64,000 nt of DNA. It comes from Streptomyces rishiriensis. Its GTDB lineage: Bacteria > Actinomycetota > Actinomycetes > Streptomycetales > Streptomycetaceae. Location: positions 620,001-684,000 of the forward strand of contig NZ_BEWA01000012.1 in assembly GCF_003112535.1 (NCBI RefSeq), written 5' to 3'. The translations under genes were made by a program, and so were the position numbers. Shown piece after piece: positions 1 through 7,820 of the stretch. The notes under the pieces were generated by a model. That model did no database searches. It worked only from the letters and a program-made list of their open reading frames with translations, and was not told where the DNA came from. Position 1 is the stretch's first letter. Each line of letters opens with the position of its first letter.

Positions 1-836
1 ACGGCATGCGCGTCACCGTGCCGTGCGACACCGCTGTCGGACGCCGGCCCGCCGGCCGGATCGCCGCCGGACGGTCCCTGGTGCGCCGGAGAGGACGGGG
101 GCGACGGGACGGCCGGGGGCCCGCTGCGGGCGGGCGCGACCCGGTGAACGGCACGCATCGAGCCGCCGACCACGGAACCCACCGGCCCGTAGGCCGACGT
201 GTCCGCCGCCGCCACGGCCGCCGCTGCCATAGCCGTCGGCGCCGAGCCCGTTCGAAGGCGGGCCGCCCTCCGAGCCACGGGCCCCTTCCCACCCGGCGCC
301 GACGCCGACGGTGTCGGGGCCGGGGTCGGGGCCGGGGCCGGGGCCGGGTCCACGACAGTCCCCTCCGCACCCTCGGCAGGGGGCGTCCCCACCGGCGACG
401 GCGGCGAGGGAAGAGCCGGGACATCAGGAAGGTCGGGGAGGCCGGGGAGGCCGGGGAGCGCAGGAAGACCCGGCACCGCCGGCAACCGGACCGGCAGCGA
501 GACAGACAGCCGGACCTGGACCGGGGCCGGGGGCGGAGTCGGGGCCAGGACAGGAGGCCGGGCCAGGAAAGGAGTTGGGGCCGGGGCCTGGTCCGGGGCT
601 GGGGCTGGGGCTGGGGCCCGGACCGAGGTCGGAGCCGGAGCCGGAGCCGACGCCGAGAGCTCGGCGATGAGCGCGGTCGGTGTCGGCACGCCCTCCGCCG
701 CATGCGCCTGGCCACCGCAGAGAAACCCGAGCGCGGACAACCCGGCCACCAGCAGCGCGAGTTGCAGCGCATGCCGCCCGACCGCGGTGCGCAGGAAGCG
801 CAGAGCGGCGACAGACAGGGCGGTGGGCCAGGTCAA
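1..836 (-). CDS. secreted Pro/Ala-rich protein, C-terminus outside window
   Basis: The reverse strand is open from a TTG at 836 to the window edge (278 residues visible). The N-terminus has a positively charged stretch, a hydrophobic core (LQLALLVAGLSALGFL) and an AHA-A cleavage site near residue 46, so it is very probably a Sec-exported protein. The mature part is low complexity: AP repeats (APAPAP), then a run of PGLP/PALP repeats around residues 115-140. A GGAAG stands about 10 nt before the TTG. I do not recognise a catalytic domain; short signal-peptide proteins of this style are common in Streptomyces. The plus-strand open frames here are compositional shadows. The start codon is less certain than the reading frame. 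Confidence 0.7.
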   Translation of the reverse strand, partial: MTWPTALSVAALRFLRTAVGRHALQLALLVAGLSALGFLCGGQAHAAEGVPTPTALIAELSASAPAPAPTSVRAPAPAPAPDQAPAPTPFLARPPVLAPTPPPAPVQVRLSVSLPVRLPAVPGLPALPGLPGLPDLPDVPALPSPPSPVGTPPAEGAEGTVVDPAPAPAPTPAPTPSASAPGGKGPVARRAARLRTGSAPTAMAAAAVAAADTSAYGPVGSVVGGSMRAVHRVAPARSGPPAVPSPPSSPAHQGPSGGDPAGGPASDSGVARHGDAHA

Positions 837-942
837 AGGGGACGTTCTTCCCGTGCGGCGACAGCGTGGCCCCGATCCTCGCACGCGTGTCCCGCGGTAG
901 CGCAAGCCCCCGTTACCGATGGGTATCCGTGCCCTCGCGCCC

Positions 943-2115
943 TCACTCGATGTCCGGCACGGGCAGCGGACGTTTCTCTATCGCCGCTGCCATGACCTCC
1001 GGAAACAGGTCGGGGGTGCACGCGAACGCCGGTGCGCCCAGCGCCGCGAGGGCGGCCGCGTGCTCCCGGTCATAGGACGGCGCGCCGTCGTCCGACAGCG
1101 CGAGCAGCGCCACGAACTGCACGCCCGACGCCTTCATCGCCGCGACCCGCTTGAGCATCTCGTCGCGTATGCCTCCCTCGAACAGGTCGCTGATGAGCAC
1201 CACCACCGTCTCCGCGGGCCGGGTGATCTGCGACTGGCAGTAGGCGAGCGCCCGGTTGATGTCGGTGCCGCCGCCGAGCTGGGTGCCGAACAGAACGTCC
1301 ACCGGGTCGTCGAGCCGGTCGGTGAGGTCGGCGACCGCCGTGTCGAAGACGACGAGCCGCGTGCTGATCGACCGCATCGAGGCGAGCACGGCCCCGAACA
1401 CCGAGGCGTACACGACCGACGACGCCATCGACCCCGACTGGTCGATGCAGAGGATCACCTCCTTCTTCATGGACTGCGAAGCCCGCCCGTATCCCACGAG
1501 CCGCTCCGGCACGACCGTCCCGTGTTCGGGCAGATAGTGCTTCAGGTTGGCGGCGATCGTGCGGTTCCAGTCGATGTCGTGGTGACGCGGTCTGCTGACG
1601 CGCGCGCTGCGGTCCAGCGCGCCGGTGAGCGCGGTCCGGGTTCGGGTGGCGAGCCGCTTCTCCAGGTCCTCGACGACCTTGCGGACGACGGCTCTCGCCG
1701 TCTCCCTCGTCGTCTCCGGCATCGCCTTGTTGAGGGAGAGCAGTGTGCCGACGAGATGCACGTCGGCCTCCACCGCCTCCAGCATCTCCGGCTCCAGCAG
1801 CAGCGCGGACAGCCCGAGCCGCTCGATGGCGTCGCGCTGCATGACCTGCACGACGGAGGAGGGGAAGTACGTCCGGATGTCCCCGAGCCAGCGTGCCACG
1901 GACGGCGCCGAGGCCCCCAGTCCCGCCGTGCGCTCGCGCCCGGCCTGCTTGCCCTCCCCCTTGCCGTAGAGCGCGGTGAGCGCCCCGTCCATCGCCGCGT
2001 CCCGGCCGGAGAGCGCGTGCCCGGTGCCGTCCGCCGCCTCACCGCCGAGCACCAGCCGCCAGCGCCGCAGCCGCTCCCGCCCGGCGTCCGTCGGGGCCGC
2101 GTCGTTCACCGTCAT
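943..2115 (-). CDS. von Willebrand factor A domain protein of a MoxR-linked system
   Basis: A 390-residue cytoplasmic protein. The C-terminal half is a vWA domain with an intact metal-ion-dependent adhesion site: DQSGSMASS near residue 225, a conserved T in GGGTDINRA, and the late aspartate in LISDLFEGG. The N-terminal half is helical and is probably the part specific to this family. It overlaps the upstream DUF5682 gene by 4 nt (ATGA) and follows the MoxR ATPase, so the three genes form one transcription unit. Known MoxR-vWA pairs act as ATP-driven chaperone or remodelling complexes; the vWA partner binds substrate through the metal site. The same set of families occurs in the E. coli yehLMPQ locus (from memory). 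The substrate is unknown. Confidence 0.88.
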   Translation of the reverse strand: MTVNDAAPTDAGRERLRRWRLVLGGEAADGTGHALSGRDAAMDGALTALYGKGEGKQAGRERTAGLGASAPSVARWLGDIRTYFPSSVVQVMQRDAIERLGLSALLLEPEMLEAVEADVHLVGTLLSLNKAMPETTRETARAVVRKVVEDLEKRLATRTRTALTGALDRSARVSRPRHHDIDWNRTIAANLKHYLPEHGTVVPERLVGYGRASQSMKKEVILCIDQSGSMASSVVYASVFGAVLASMRSISTRLVVFDTAVADLTDRLDDPVDVLFGTQLGGGTDINRALAYCQSQITRPAETVVVLISDLFEGGIRDEMLKRVAAMKASGVQFVALLALSDDGAPSYDREHAAALAALGAPAFACTPDLFPEVMAAAIEKRPLPVPDIE

Positions 2116-4982
2116 GCCCCCACCCCCGCAAGCGCGCCGCCGCCCGTCTCACCGTCGGCCTTCACGCCGCCGGCCCTCGCACCGTCGCCCCTCCCGTAGT
2201 CGCCCATCCTGTCGTCTGCCGCCCCGTCATAGGCCGTCCCGTCAGAGGCCGTCCCGTCAGAGGCCGTCCCCTCGCGTGACGTCACGTCGCGTGCCATCCC
2301 TTCTTCTGCCGTGCCGGGGTCCGGGTCTTCTGCCGTGCCGGGGTCCGGGCCCAGGCCGAGTAGCAGCCGTATCACAGGGAGCACGGCGTCCGCCCGTCGC
2401 TCGTCGAGTCCGGTCGCGAACCCGGGCGTCCCGGCGTGCGCCGCCGGCTCCCTCCCCCGCTTCCCCGGACCGCGCCGGACCAACTCGCCCAGCGTTCTGC
2501 GCACTCCGGGCTCGTAGGCGGAGAACGTCCGCCGCAGCAAGGGCAGCACGTCCGTGAACACATCGGCGGGCACCGTCGTGAGCCACCCGTCGACCAGCGC
2601 GAGCAGCCGTTCGTCGTGCACGAGGAGCAGTCCGCCCCCGGACCCGCCGCCCACGAACCCTTCGATCCAGGCGGCCGCGTCGCCCGGCGGCGTCCCGGGC
2701 GACAGGGCGAGCCCCATGACCCGCGCCGCCTCGCCGGGCTCCAGTTCCCCCTCGTCCAGGAGAAGCCGCACCGCGCGGCCCCGCACGACGCCGGGCACGC
2801 TGTCCCGCCGGGACAGCACCCGCAGCACGGCACGCCAGCGGGCCGGAAGGTCCACGTGCTCGTCCAGCATCCCCACGGCCCCGTGCACCGCGTCCACATG
2901 ACGGCGCATCCGGTCCGCCGCGTCCGCGTCCAGCGAGACGCAGGCCGGCGGGAGGCCGACGAAGATCCGTTCCGCGAGGCCGGCCGCCACCTCCGCCAGC
3001 GCGCCGGTGTCGGTGCCGCGCACGTCGCCGTAGCGCAGGGAACGGGCCAGCGCGGGCAGGGCCTGCGCGAGGTGGCCGACGTCCGTGTCGAGGGCCGCCC
3101 GGTCGGCGAGGACGCGCATCACCGTCGGCAGCGCGTCCGGCAGCGCGGCCAGGAGGCAGCGCTCGGCGAGCTCGGTCACCTGGGCGAGCCCGCCCGCGGC
3201 TGCGGCGTCCGTCTCCGCCTTGGCGGTCGCCGCGGCGAGCACGGTCGTCCCCCACACCCCGGCCTCGGCGACCCGCACGGCCAGCTCCGGTTCCCACCGC
3301 AGCCGCCAGGTCTCCCGGAACGTCCCCGTGCTGCCGTGCGAGGCGGCCGGCTCGCCCCACTCGACGCCCAGCAGCCGCAGCCGGTGCAGCAGCCTGCTGC
3401 GCTCGGCGTCGTTCTCCTTGCGCAGATCGAGCGCCAGCTCCCGCTCCGCCGCCTCCGGTCTGAGCCGCAGCCGGCGCTGCAGGCGGTCGAGGTCGCGCTG
3501 CAACGGCACCGCGGGCGCGCCCGCCGGCACCTCGCCCAGCACGTCCCCCACGACGAGCCGGTCGCGCACCAGGGCCAGCGGGACGTCCGAGCCCTCGCAC
3601 AGCACCGCGCGCACGGCGTCGGTGGTCTCGCTCAGACCGGGCAGCGGCCGCCCGCGCAGCGCGGCCAGCGTCTCGGCGAGCCGGACCGCCTCGATGACGT
3701 GCGCCGAGGACACGATCCGGTCCTCCTCGCGCAGCAGGACCGCCACCCTCGTCAGCCAGCGCTCGACCGGCCGGTCCCGCGACGCGAACAGATGGGCGTA
3801 CCAGCCGGGCGCGTCGATCCCCGCGCCGTACCCGCCGGCCCGCGCCAGCCTGCGGTGGGTCCAGGGCACCCAGGTAAGGTCGGCCCTGACCTTCGGCAGG
3901 CCCTTGAGGAGCGCCCGGTCGGCCGCGAGGGCGACCTTCCGGCGCAGGGCGGGCACATGCCACGCCCCGCACACCACGGCCACGCCGTCCGCCCCGAACT
4001 CTCTTTGTGCCGACCTCAGTTGGATGCGCATGTACGCCTCCCGCACGAGGTCCCGTCCGTCCTCGGGCGTCGCCGCGTCGCGGTCGTACGTCTCGCGCAG
4101 GGCCCCCATCGCCTCCTCGAGCGCGGCGAACGGCGCGAACGGGTCCTTCGTCCCGGTGGCCCGGTGCTCGACGACGTCCTCCCACCAGCGCTCGGGATCG
4201 TCGTACCCGGCGACCTCGGCGAGCGTCCCCAGCGGGTCCCTCCGCAGCCCGTCCCGGCCCCCGTCGACGCCCCCGCTCCCACGGCCCCCGTCGACGCCCC
4301 CGCTCCCACGGCCCTCGTCGTCGGCCCCGCTCCCGTCGGCGTCTCCCGGCCCGTCCGCCGAAGCCTCCGCACGGCCGGACCCCTGCCCGACGCCGGACCC
4401 CCCACCGGCGCCGGCTCCCCCTTCCCCGCGTTCAACCGTCCTTCCTCGGTCCGGGGCCGGGCCGTCCCCGAGCCCCGGCGTCCGGACCGCGCAGCCCCCC
4501 TCGGCCTCCGCGCTCTCCGGCCTCCCCTCTGCCTCGCCGCTCCCCTCTGCCTCTTCTGCCTCTTCTTCTGCCTCCTCTGGCTCTTCGTGCCTCTGCCACG
4601 CCAGCGTGTGCGTGGCCGGGAGGTCGATGAAGCGGGCGGGCACCCCGTGTTCCAGGGCCCAGCGCAGTGCGACCCACTCCGGGGAGAACTCGGCCATCGG
4701 CCAGAACGACGACCGGCCCGGTTCGTCGACGGCGTGGGCGAGGAGAGCGACCGGCGGCCGCATGTCCCCGTCCGCCGCCAGCGGGATCAGCACGTCCGCC
4801 TCCGGCGGCCCCTCGATCAGCACGGTGCGGGGCCGGGCGGCCTCCAGGGCCGCCCGTACCGCGCGCGCCGATCCCGGCCCGTGATGACGCACCCCGAGCA
4901 GCAGCGGTCGCCCGGCGGCGGCCGGGTCCGGGCCGCCGCCCTCGGAGGCCGCCGCCTCTTCCGCGCTCACCGGCGCGGCCAC
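2112..4982 (-). CDS. DUF5682 family protein
   Basis: A large protein (956 residues from the GTG at 4982). The N-terminus reads LLGVRHHGPGSARAVRAAL, then VLIEGPPEAD, and a later VVCGAWHVPAL. These spaced His/Glu motifs define DUF5682 and recall the TraB/ChaN/EreA-type fold, which is an inference. An acidic Gly/Ser-rich low-complexity insert follows around residues 130-230. The C-terminal half is helical repeat-like. The extreme C-terminus has degenerate repeats around GTASDGTA. It lies between MoxR and vWA, with a 4-nt overlap to vWA. The start is uncertain: the strong Shine-Dalgarno (GGAGGGGAGG) sits before a different-frame GTG at 4999, and a coupled GTG at 4970 is an alternative start. Function is unknown. 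Confidence 0.82.
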   Translation of the reverse strand: MAAPVSAEEAAASEGGGPDPAAAGRPLLLGVRHHGPGSARAVRAALEAARPRTVLIEGPPEADVLIPLAADGDMRPPVALLAHAVDEPGRSSFWPMAEFSPEWVALRWALEHGVPARFIDLPATHTLAWQRHEEPEEAEEEAEEAEGSGEAEGRPESAEAEGGCAVRTPGLGDGPAPDRGRTVERGEGGAGAGGGSGVGQGSGRAEASADGPGDADGSGADDEGRGSGGVDGGRGSGGVDGGRDGLRRDPLGTLAEVAGYDDPERWWEDVVEHRATGTKDPFAPFAALEEAMGALRETYDRDAATPEDGRDLVREAYMRIQLRSAQREFGADGVAVVCGAWHVPALRRKVALAADRALLKGLPKVRADLTWVPWTHRRLARAGGYGAGIDAPGWYAHLFASRDRPVERWLTRVAVLLREEDRIVSSAHVIEAVRLAETLAALRGRPLPGLSETTDAVRAVLCEGSDVPLALVRDRLVVGDVLGEVPAGAPAVPLQRDLDRLQRRLRLRPEAAERELALDLRKENDAERSRLLHRLRLLGVEWGEPAASHGSTGTFRETWRLRWEPELAVRVAEAGVWGTTVLAAATAKAETDAAAAGGLAQVTELAERCLLAALPDALPTVMRVLADRAALDTDVGHLAQALPALARSLRYGDVRGTDTGALAEVAAGLAERIFVGLPPACVSLDADAADRMRRHVDAVHGAVGMLDEHVDLPARWRAVLRVLSRRDSVPGVVRGRAVRLLLDEGELEPGEAARVMGLALSPGTPPGDAAAWIEGFVGGGSGGGLLLVHDERLLALVDGWLTTVPADVFTDVLPLLRRTFSAYEPGVRRTLGELVRRGPGKRGREPAAHAGTPGFATGLDERRADAVLPVIRLLLGLGPDPGTAEDPDPGTAEEGMARDVTSREGTASDGTASDGTAYDGAADDRMGDYGRGDGARAGGVKADGETGGGALAGVGA

Positions 4983-4999
4983 TTCGTGTCGTCGCTCAC
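4967..4999 (-). other. 10-codon leader ORF or frameshift at the DUF5682 start
   Basis: A GTG at 4999 has an ideal Shine-Dalgarno (GAGGAGGGGAGGG, about 5 nt spacing) and encodes VSDDTKWPRR before TGA. The TGA overlaps the GTG at 4970 (GTGA), which is in frame with DUF5682. This is either translational coupling from a mini-ORF or a one-base error that split the true N-terminus. Confidence 0.4.
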
Positions 5000-5049
5000 A
5001 GCCGCCCTCCCCTCCTCACGGGTCCCCGCCCAGGTCGTCGCATCGCTGT

Positions 5050-6180
5050 TCACGCGCTCACCTCCCGGCAGGCTCGGTAGAAGTCGGTCCAGCCTGCGCG
5101 CTCCCGCACGACCGCCTCCAGGTACTCCTGCCAGACGACCCGGTCGGCGGCCGGATCGCGGACGACGGCCCCGAGGATGCCCGCAGCGACGTCCGCCGAC
5201 CGCAGCACGCCGTCGCCGAAGTGGGCGGCCAGCGCGAGGCCGCCGGTGACGACCGAGATGGCCTCGGCGGTGGACAGCGTGCCGCTCGGCGACTTCACCT
5301 TCGTGCGGCCGTCGGAGGTGACGCCGTCACGCAGCTCCCGGAAGACCGTCACCACCCGGCGGATCTCCTCGAAGCCGTCCGGGGCGGGCGGCAGGTCGAG
5401 GGAGCGGCCGAGTTGGTCGACGCGCCGCGCGACGATGTCGACCTCCGCCTCCACGCTCTCGGGCAGCGGGAGCACCACCGTGTTGAAGCGCCGGCGCAGC
5501 GCGCTGGACAGCTCGTTGACCCCGCGGTCGCGGTCGTTGGCCGTGGCGATGAGGTTGAACCCGCGGACGGCCTGCACCTCCTGCCCGAGCTCCGGTATCG
5601 GCAGCGTCTTCTCGGAGAGGACGGTGATCAGCGTGTCCTGTACGTCGGCCGGGATCCGGGTCAGCTCCTCCACCCGGACCGTGGCACCCTCCGCCATGGC
5701 CCGCATGACGGGGCTGGGCACCAGCGCGTCCCGGCTCGGCCCGTGCGCGAGCAGCTGTGCGTAGTTCCAGCCGTAGCGGATGGCCTCCTCCGGCGTGCCC
5801 GCGGTGCCCTGCACCAGCAGCGTCGAGTCGCCGCTGACCGCCGCGGCCAGGTGTTCGGAGACCCAGGTCTTGGCGGTGCCCGGGACCCCGAGCAGCAGCA
5901 GCGCCCGGTCGGTGGCGAGGGTGGTCACGGCCACCTCGACGATGCGGCGCGGGCCCACGTACTTCGGCGAGATCGCCGTGCCGTCCGGCAGGACGCCGCC
6001 GAGGAGATAGGTGGCCACGGCCCACGGCGACATCTTCCAGCGGGCCGGACGCGGCCGGTCGTCCTGGGCTGCGAGCGCGGCGAGTTCGGCGGCGAAGGCG
6101 TCCTCCGCGTGCGGGCGCAATGCCTCCGCAGGCTCGGTGCCGCTCGGTTTCTCGGACGTCGGATCTACGGACACAGACAT
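5050..6180 (-). CDS. MoxR-type AAA+ ATPase
   Basis: A 376-residue AAA+ protein when started at the ATG at 6180, which has GGAGG about 10 nt upstream; longer starts would overlap the promoter motif. Walker A is GVPGTAKT, the Walker B region reads TVRVEEL, sensor 1 is LIATANDRDRG, and the arginine-finger stretch is LRRRFNTVVLPLP. This is the MoxR/RavA helical-insert clade, which works as a hexameric ATPase with a vWA partner. It is the first gene of the minus-strand operon MoxR-DUF5682-vWA, divergent from the SWIM gene. It is probably the engine of the module. Its promoter region carries a DNA-damage-type motif with an imperfect -10. Confidence 0.9.
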   Translation of the reverse strand: MSVSVDPTSEKPSGTEPAEALRPHAEDAFAAELAALAAQDDRPRPARWKMSPWAVATYLLGGVLPDGTAISPKYVGPRRIVEVAVTTLATDRALLLLGVPGTAKTWVSEHLAAAVSGDSTLLVQGTAGTPEEAIRYGWNYAQLLAHGPSRDALVPSPVMRAMAEGATVRVEELTRIPADVQDTLITVLSEKTLPIPELGQEVQAVRGFNLIATANDRDRGVNELSSALRRRFNTVVLPLPESVEAEVDIVARRVDQLGRSLDLPPAPDGFEEIRRVVTVFRELRDGVTSDGRTKVKSPSGTLSTAEAISVVTGGLALAAHFGDGVLRSADVAAGILGAVVRDPAADRVVWQEYLEAVVRERAGWTDFYRACREVSA

Positions 6181-6223
6181 GGCTGAGGCCCCCTCCAGCT
6201 CGGCCGGTTCGGATCTGGTGTCC

Positions 6224-6246
6224 ACCGTGCACCACGCCACTGACAA
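6224..6246 (-). promoter_or_regulatory. DNA-damage (RecA-NDp/PafBC-like) promoter motif, MoxR side
   Basis: On the minus strand the sequence reads TTGTCAGTG, 8 nt, CACGGT. The first block matches the TTGTCRGTG half of the RecA-independent damage promoter exactly; the -10 is CACGGT instead of TANNNT. It forms one arm of an 11-bp perfect inverted repeat with 6306-6316. Confidence 0.6.
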
Positions 6247-6306
6247 TGCGATCTGACCTGGGAAAACGCGCTCGCAGCCGCTTTCGCCGGAGGCGCGGCG
6301 GACCGA

Positions 6307-6329
6307 TTGTCAGTGGGGGGATCTACCTT
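6307..6329 (+). promoter_or_regulatory. DNA-damage (RecA-NDp/PafBC-like) promoter motif, SWIM side
   Basis: TTGTCAGTG, 8 nt, TACCTT: an exact fit to the actinobacterial RecA-independent damage promoter TTGTCRGTG-N8-TANNNT, which is bound by PafBC in mycobacteria. The -10 ends 7 nt before the ATG at 6337, so transcription should begin at or next to the start codon and give a leaderless mRNA. Confidence 0.75.
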
Positions 6330-6336
6330 CGATGAC

Positions 6337-7698
6337 ATGACTCAGCAGGGGGTGCGCTGGAGCGTGGACCAGGTGCTGGCACTGGCGCCTGACTCCGCGT
6401 CACGCAAAGCGGGGAGCAAACTCGGCGCGGCCGGGCCGTGGTCCGGGACGGGCACGTCGCAGGAGGGGGCGGTGTGGGGGCTGTGCAAGGGCAGCGGCAG
6501 CGCGCCGTACCGGACGGTCGTCGACGTCGTGGGCGGCTCCGGCGCCGCCGGCCCGGCGTACAAGTGCAGTTGCCCGAGCCGTAAGTTTCCGTGCAAGCAC
6601 GCGCTCGGGCTGCTGCTGCTCTGGTCGGCCGGGGAGGGATCGGTGCCCGCCGGACAGGCGCCGGACTGGGCCGAGCAGTGGCTCGCCGGCCGCAGGCGCG
6701 CACAGGAGAAACGCGAGGCGGACCCGGCGGGTTCCGTGCCCGGCCCCGCCGACCCGGAGGGGGCGCGCCGCCGAGCGGAGCGCCGCGCCGAGCGGATCAC
6801 CGCGGGGGCCACGGACCTGGAGGAGCGCCTCGCCGATCTGCTGCGGTCGGGCCTGGCCACGGCCGAGCAGGCGGGGTACGGGCTGTGGGAGGAGACGGCC
6901 GCCCGCATGGTCGACGCGCAGGCCCCCGGGCTCGCCTCGCGGACAAGGGAGTTGGGGGCCGTTCCGGCCTCCGGGCCGGGCTGGCCGGTGCGGCTGCTGG
7001 AGGAGTGCGCGCTGCTCCATCTCCTGGACCAGGGCTGGCTGCACCGCGAGCGGCTGCCGGAGGCCCTGGCGGCGACGGTCCGCACCCGCGTCGGTCTGCC
7101 CTCGTCCCCGCAAGGGCCGCCCGTCCGGGACGACTGGCTGGTCCTCGCCCAGTACGACAGGACCGACCCGAAACTGACGACCCGCCGCATCTGGCTGTAC
7201 GGCGCCGGCTCGGGCCGCACGGCGCTCCTCCTGTCCTACGGCGCCGCGGGCCGCGCCCCCGAACTCACCCTGCCCGTGGGTCTCGTCCTGGACGCCGAGC
7301 TGTCCGCCCACCCGGGGGCGGGCGGCCCGCGTGCGTCCCTCGGCGAGCAGTTCGCACCGCCCGCGCCCTCCGGCGCCCGGCCCCCGGGCATCACTACGGC
7401 CGAGGCGACCGCCCGGTACGGCGAGGCCCTGCGGGAGGACCCGTGGCGGGAGTCCGTGCCGGTGACGCTGGACGACGTCATACCGGTCCCGGACGGCGAC
7501 TCCTGGCAACTGGCCGACGCCGTCGGCGACACGGCACTGCCCCTCACTCCCGCCGTGCTCTCCCGCCCCGGCCTGTGGCGCCTCGTCGCCCTCTCGGGCG
7601 GCGCCCCCGTCAAGGTCTTCGGCGAGTGCGGCCACCGCGGCTTCACCCCTCTGACGGCCTGGCCGACGGGCCCCGGAAGCGCGGTGCGCCTGTGCTGA
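6337..7698 (+). CDS. SWIM zinc-finger protein
   Basis: A 453-residue protein with a SWIM zinc finger near residues 78-90: CSCPSRKFPCKH, the CxC-x7-CxH pattern that binds zinc and mediates DNA or protein contacts. The rest is Arg/Ala-rich and helical, without another domain I recognise; it resembles E. coli YehQ-type proteins by context and motif. The ATG at 6337 is chosen because a promoter -10 lies only 7 nt upstream and no Shine-Dalgarno is present, which fits leaderless translation. It is divergent from MoxR and followed by DUF5691 in the same direction. It may be the sensor or nucleic-acid-binding arm of the module. Confidence 0.85.
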   Translation: MTQQGVRWSVDQVLALAPDSASRKAGSKLGAAGPWSGTGTSQEGAVWGLCKGSGSAPYRTVVDVVGGSGAAGPAYKCSCPSRKFPCKHALGLLLLWSAGEGSVPAGQAPDWAEQWLAGRRRAQEKREADPAGSVPGPADPEGARRRAERRAERITAGATDLEERLADLLRSGLATAEQAGYGLWEETAARMVDAQAPGLASRTRELGAVPASGPGWPVRLLEECALLHLLDQGWLHRERLPEALAATVRTRVGLPSSPQGPPVRDDWLVLAQYDRTDPKLTTRRIWLYGAGSGRTALLLSYGAAGRAPELTLPVGLVLDAELSAHPGAGGPRASLGEQFAPPAPSGARPPGITTAEATARYGEALREDPWRESVPVTLDDVIPVPDGDSWQLADAVGDTALPLTPAVLSRPGLWRLVALSGGAPVKVFGECGHRGFTPLTAWPTGPGSAVRLC

Positions 7699-7820
7699 AA
7701 CGCCCCGACACGACCGCACCGACGACACCGACCACGGCGACGGCCAAGGCCACCATCACCATCACGGCCACGACCACCATCACGGCGACAGCAGCGCTCA
7801 CGGCAACAGAAGGGAGCCTC

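Noticed and set aside
6..995. Long plus-strand open frames rich in Arg/Gly
   Set aside because: The reverse strand shows a clear signal peptide and low-complexity secreted protein; the plus-strand frames have no family features and are shadows of its GC bias.
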